NCBI GenBank assembly: GCA_938074135.1
Contig: CALJFL010000079.1
Span: 1-8,775 of the forward strand
DNA: 8,775 nt
Origin: an uncultured Halieaceae bacterium
GTDB taxonomy: Bacteria; Pseudomonadota; Gammaproteobacteria; Pseudomonadales; Halieaceae
Direction: 5' to 3'
The position numbers and the translations under genes are program-made. The notes under the pieces were generated by a model that worked only from the letters and a program-made list of their open reading frames with translations, was not told the DNA's origin and made no database searches. Below, piece by piece: positions 6,427 through 8,775 of this stretch (positions are counted from its first letter, which is position 1; every line of letters starts with the position of its first letter).

Positions 6427-7278
6427 TCAGTCGCGCTCACTCAGGATTCGCATCATGTTATGTGCCGTCTCAAGGCCAGAGTTCTGGTTCTGGCCAGTGA
6501 CAAAGCGCTGCTCGTCGTCGATGGAAACGTGTGTAGCAAAAATATCCCTGAATGCGGTCTGGCTTTCGAATACGGCTCCCGCCTTGCGCAACTCCGTCTC
6601 CGGGTGCAGCGGTGTGAGTTCTATACCGAGTTCCTTGATTTGTTTGTCGGTCACCCCGGTCATGCGGCGACCGGCAATCAGCAGCTTGTCGTCGCGGTCG
6701 CGGGCGTTCACCAGGCCCAGTACGCCGTGGCAAACACCACCAATCACCGCAGCTTTGTCGCCGTAGTAGGACTCACTCACCTTGGCTGCCAACACGGGGG
6801 ATTGCGCCAGATCGTAGGCTGCGCCCCAGCCACCCGATATGAATACAATGTCGTGCTGGTCGATAGCCACATCGGTAATAGGGATGGAGTTCTTCACCTT
6901 GGCCTGGGCAATGGCATCATCGAGGTAGCGATCGTCTTCCGGCGACCGGACCATGAATTGCAGTGTCTGGGGGTCAATGGGGATTTCACCGCCCTGGATA
7001 CTGGCAATGTCCACCTCCATGCCACCGTCAAGGAACGTGTAGTAGGGATGGGTAAACTCAGAAGCCATCACCCCGGTGGCCTGGCCCTCGGTTTCCCCCG
7101 GGGCCGCCAGCACGCCGTGGCTGGTGGTGATAATCAGGGCGCGTTTGCCTGGCAGCTCTGCCGTTGGCCCGCTGTATTGAGGGTGCAGGCCAGCCTTGTG
7201 CAGAATCGTCGGCAGTGACAGCAGCACTACCCCAACCATTGCGAGCAGTACAACGGCGACAGTGAGTAACTTTTTCAT
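6427..7278 (-). CDS. DJ-1/PfpI (class I glutamine amidotransferase-like) protein with N-terminal membrane anchor or signal
   Basis: This 283-residue member of the DJ-1/ThiJ/PfpI superfamily is closest in layout to the Hsp31-like subgroup. That subgroup includes glyoxalases, deglycase-type proteins and chaperones, so the exact activity cannot be assigned. Residues 1-25 are a hydrophobic N-terminus (MKKLLTVAVVLLAMVGVVLL), so the domain is exported or anchored, unusual for the cytosolic family members. The core begins KRALIITTSHG (45-55). Glu74 lies in SEFTHPYY, IASIQGGEIPIDP covers 91-103, ISGGWGAAYDL starts at 147, and the nucleophile elbow is GGVCHG with Cys183-His184. The GGHG usual in Hsp31-like proteins reads GGWG here. 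GAGGA eight nt before the ATG supports the start. It is the first gene of the minus-strand run and is divergent from the MBL gene, with which it shares a palindromic control region. The two proteins also have similar N-terminal MKKL- hydrophobic leaders. Confidence 0.9.
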   Translation of the reverse strand: MKKLLTVAVVLLAMVGVVLLSLPTILHKAGLHPQYSGPTAELPGKRALIITTSHGVLAAPGETEGQATGVMASEFTHPYYTFLDGGMEVDIASIQGGEIPIDPQTLQFMVRSPEDDRYLDDAIAQAKVKNSIPITDVAIDQHDIVFISGGWGAAYDLAQSPVLAAKVSESYYGDKAAVIGGVCHGVLGLVNARDRDDKLLIAGRRMTGVTDKQIKELGIELTPLHPETELRKAGAVFESQTAFRDIFATHVSIDDEQRFVTGQNQNSGLETAHNMMRILSERD

Positions 7279-7334
7279 AGATAATATCCTCAGGAGAACT
7301 GGAGCGGCTGCGACAGGGGTGAGAGCTTACTAAT

Positions 7335-7353
7335 TTGACACACATTGTGTCAA
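7335..7353. promoter_or_regulatory. Palindromic operator-like site in the divergent promoter region
   Basis: TTGACACACATTGTGTCAA is a perfect 8-bp inverted repeat with a 3-nt centre, placed between the divergent DJ-1/PfpI and MBL genes. This size and symmetry fit a dimeric repressor such as a TetR, GntR or MarR family protein. Each half contains TTGACA, a consensus -35 box, one facing each gene, so a bound regulator could control both promoters at once. No regulator gene lies in the window. The sequence is certain; the function is inferred. Confidence 0.6.
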
Positions 7354-7364
7354 TAATGCATTAT
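7335..7364 (+). promoter_or_regulatory. Candidate sigma-70 promoter for the MBL gene
   Basis: A consensus -35 TTGACA (7335-7340), an 18-nt spacer and CATTAT (7359-7364, 4 of 6 matches to TATAAT) form a plausible promoter 44 nt upstream of the MBL start codon. The mirror-image TTGACA on the minus strand (7353-7348) could serve the DJ-1/PfpI-like gene, but only a weak -10 (TAGTAA, rev. comp. of 7327-7332, 15-nt spacer) follows. Confidence 0.45.
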
Positions 7365-7365
7365 T
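7352..7365. promoter_or_regulatory. Second, AT-rich palindrome next to the operator-like site
   Basis: AATAATGCATTATT is a perfect 14-bp palindrome that shares two bases with the preceding TTGACACA repeat. It covers the likely -10 region for the MBL gene. It may be a second regulator site or simply AT-rich promoter DNA; a perfect 14-mer palindrome is unlikely but possible by chance. Confidence 0.4.
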
Positions 7366-7407
7366 CCACATCAAACAGAATAGAAACCGGATCATCAGGA
7401 AGTGGGT

Positions 7408-8478
7408 ATGAAAAAACTAGTCGCTGTAGTTGTCATTCTGACGATCGTGGGTGTAACTGCCTACAGCCAAAGGGCGACCATCGCCGCCCGGCTGATGGAA
7501 AAAGGCCTGGAATCCCGTATGGGAGCAGACACCGTCGCGGAGCTGGAAGACGGCCTGCACCTGGCATTGTGCGGTGCCGGTGGCCCGCTGCCAGCGCCCA
7601 ACGCCTCCGGCCCCTGCGTTGCGGTGGTTGCCGGCAAACAGCTGTTCATGGTGGACGCTGGCACCGACGGCCCGCGCAACCTGGCCCGCATGGGCTACCA
7701 GCCCGGCACAGTACAGGGCGTATTTCTCACCCACTTTCATTCTGATCACATAGACGGCCTGGGCGAAATCAGCACCATGCGCTGGGCCGGGGGCGACAAC
7801 GCCACTCCCCTGCCCGTCTATGGCCCCAGAGGGGTGGAGCGGGTTGTGGACGGCTTCAACGCCGCCTATGCCCAGGACTTCACCTATCGCCACGATCACC
7901 ACGGTGACCTGGTAGCACCCATGAGCGCCGCAGGCATGCAGGCCGTGCCTTTTGACAAGCCACCCATGGGTGAACTGACCCTGGTTTACGAAGGCGAGGA
8001 TTTGAAGGTCGAAATGCTGGCAGTGGACCACTCGCCGGTGGAACCGGCAGTAGGCTATCGCTTCAGCTACAAGGGGCGCTCACTACTGATTACCGGTGAC
8101 ACCACCAAGCAGGCCAATATCCAGAAGTTCTCCGAGGGCATCGATCTGCTGGTGCATGAGGCCCTGGCCCCCAACCTGGTCAATATGATGAACGCAACCG
8201 CCAAGAAGCTGGGCAATGAGATCATGGCCAAGATCACCTACGATATTCTCGACTACCACGCCAGTCCGGTGGAAGCTGCGGAAACGGCCCGCGACGCTGG
8301 TGTCGGCCACCTGCTGTACTACCACATCGTCCCGCCGCTGGTTATTCCTGGCCAGGATTTGTTATACCTGAACGGGGCTGAGGATATCTTCCCGGACTAT
8401 ACCATCGGGGAAGATGGCGTGGCGTTTACGCTGCCGGCAAACTCGAAGGCAATCATCAAAACCAGCGATGGTTTATAA
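7408..8478 (+). CDS. Exported metallo-beta-lactamase-fold hydrolase (RNase Z / AtsA-arylsulfatase-like group)
   Basis: This 356-residue MBL-fold metal hydrolase is probably periplasmic or membrane-anchored through its N-terminal hydrophobic segment (residues 2-18). The metal site is complete: THFHSDHIDG gives His109, His111, Asp113 and His114; DHSPVEPAVGYRFSY gives His208; LLITGDTT gives Asp231; and DYHASPVEAA gives His284. The arrangement KGRSLLITGDT, LLVHEA, and HASPVEAAETARDAGV with YHIVPP is typical of the tRNase Z-like branch that also holds the Pseudoalteromonas AtsA arylsulfatase. Export argues against tRNA processing. The substrate is not readable; a sulfate ester is possible given the sulfatase operon opposite, but lactone or phosphodiester hydrolysis are alternatives. 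I use the ATG at 7408 because AGGA lies seven nt upstream; a GTG at 7402 would overlap that spacing. Repeat E begins 8 nt after the stop codon. Confidence 0.9.
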   Translation: MKKLVAVVVILTIVGVTAYSQRATIAARLMEKGLESRMGADTVAELEDGLHLALCGAGGPLPAPNASGPCVAVVAGKQLFMVDAGTDGPRNLARMGYQPGTVQGVFLTHFHSDHIDGLGEISTMRWAGGDNATPLPVYGPRGVERVVDGFNAAYAQDFTYRHDHHGDLVAPMSAAGMQAVPFDKPPMGELTLVYEGEDLKVEMLAVDHSPVEPAVGYRFSYKGRSLLITGDTTKQANIQKFSEGIDLLVHEALAPNLVNMMNATAKKLGNEIMAKITYDILDYHASPVEAAETARDAGVGHLLYYHIVPPLVIPGQDLLYLNGAEDIFPDYTIGEDGVAFTLPANSKAIIKTSDGL

Positions 8479-8486
8479 AAGAAATC

Positions 8487-8533
8487 GGGGACAGACCACG
8501 CTTTTCCAATTAAATAAATCGTGGTCTGTCCCC
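8487..8533. repeat. REP-like repeat E, between MBL and crotonase genes
   Basis: GGGGACAGACCACG at 8487-8500 and its exact reverse complement at 8520-8533 form a 14-bp stem with a 19-nt AT-rich loop. Arm order matches repeats C and D, but the loop lacks the CTCGTTTAAA block. The stem ends 23 nt before the crotonase start, leaving its Shine-Dalgarno free. No T-run follows, so it is not a standard intrinsic terminator; it may separate or stabilise the two messages. Confidence 0.93.
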
Positions 8534-8556
8534 ATTTATGATGGAAGAGCAGCACG

Positions 8557-8775
8557 ATGAACGAACCACTTCTGTTTACCCTTGATGATGCGGTCGCGAT
8601 CATTTCGGTCAATGACGCCCCCTACAACCGTATGACCCTGGACTTCGTAGACGAGTTGGAATCGCTGGTTAATGATATTGGCAAGGACGACCGTATCCGT
8701 GCAGTGGTGATTACCGCTGAGGGCCTGGAAAACTTCTCTGTGGGCATGAACCTGAAACAGTTGCCGGAGGGGATT
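8557..8775 (+). CDS. Crotonase / enoyl-CoA hydratase-isomerase family protein, 3' truncated
   Basis: Only the first 73 residues are present; the gene runs off the window. They show the crotonase N-terminal layout: a short beta-hairpin (LLFTLDDAVAIISVNDAPYNRM, matching the usual NP-N-x-(M/L) turn), a helix (LDFVDELESLVNDIG), then DDRIRAVVITAEGLENFSVGMNL. The last part corresponds to the oxyanion-hole segment usually read as FSAG-D-L; here FSVGMNL. The family acts on acyl-CoA thioesters in beta-oxidation and related pathways. The catalytic acids lie beyond the visible part, so hydratase, isomerase or hydrolase cannot be told apart. The ATG is preceded by GGAAGAG at seven nt. It follows the MBL gene on the same strand, separated by repeat E. 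Confidence 0.88.
   Translation, partial: MNEPLLFTLDDAVAIISVNDAPYNRMTLDFVDELESLVNDIGKDDRIRAVVITAEGLENFSVGMNLKQLPEGI

Noticed and set aside
6385..7218. Long open frame on the plus strand opposite the DJ-1/PfpI-like gene (277 codons).
   Set aside because: It begins inside repeat D, has no recognisable domain, no good ribosome-binding site, and lies fully antisense to a gene with clear motifs.

Overview
The window most resembles a chromosomal segment from a free-living, probably marine, Gammaproteobacterium. The basis is indirect: a sphingomonad/Cellvibrionales-style TonB-dependent receptor, moderate GC, an exported type I sulfatase, and a REP-associated tyrosine transposase (RAYT). No rRNA or marker gene is present, so the taxonomic guess is weak.

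Layout. (1) 1-2064 (+): the 3' 687 codons of a TonB-dependent outer-membrane receptor, cut by the window start. (2) 2092-2949: a RAYT gene (-) bracketed by copies of a short repeat with core GTGGTCTGTCCCC / GGGGACAGACCAC. (3) 7278 down to 2950 (-): a tightly packed gene run in the order DJ-1/PfpI-like protein, small four-helix membrane protein (DUF4345-like), formylglycine-type sulfatase, and long glutathione S-transferase-like protein. The last three are joined by a 4-nt gap and a 1-nt TGATG overlap. (4) 7279-7407: a divergent promoter region with two adjacent palindromes. (5) 7408-8478 (+): an exported metallo-beta-lactamase-fold hydrolase. (6) 8557-8775 (+): the start of a crotonase/enoyl-CoA hydratase family gene, cut by the window end. 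No gene-free stretch exceeds 300 bases.

The most interesting layer is the repeat family. Ten complete or nearly complete arms and two shortened ones lie at five places (2092-2128, 2917-2949, 5797-5857, 6344-6424, 8487-8533). They occur in inverted, everted and direct arrangements, and most pairs could form strong hairpins. The RAYT in the same window is the obvious candidate for the enzyme that spreads them. One copy lies inside the sulfatase gene, in frame, between the signal peptide and the catalytic domain, and adds about 20 residues. This recalls the Rickettsia palindromic elements that insert into protein genes. Other copies touch or supply stop codons (RAYT, GST), may serve as the terminator of the receptor gene, or sit in intercistronic leaders.

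Functionally, the receptor, the exported and membrane-anchored sulfatase, the MBL hydrolase (a fold that includes AtsA-type arylsulfatases), the GST and the crotonase could together take up and degrade a sulfated or hydrophobic organic compound. That reading rests on context only.
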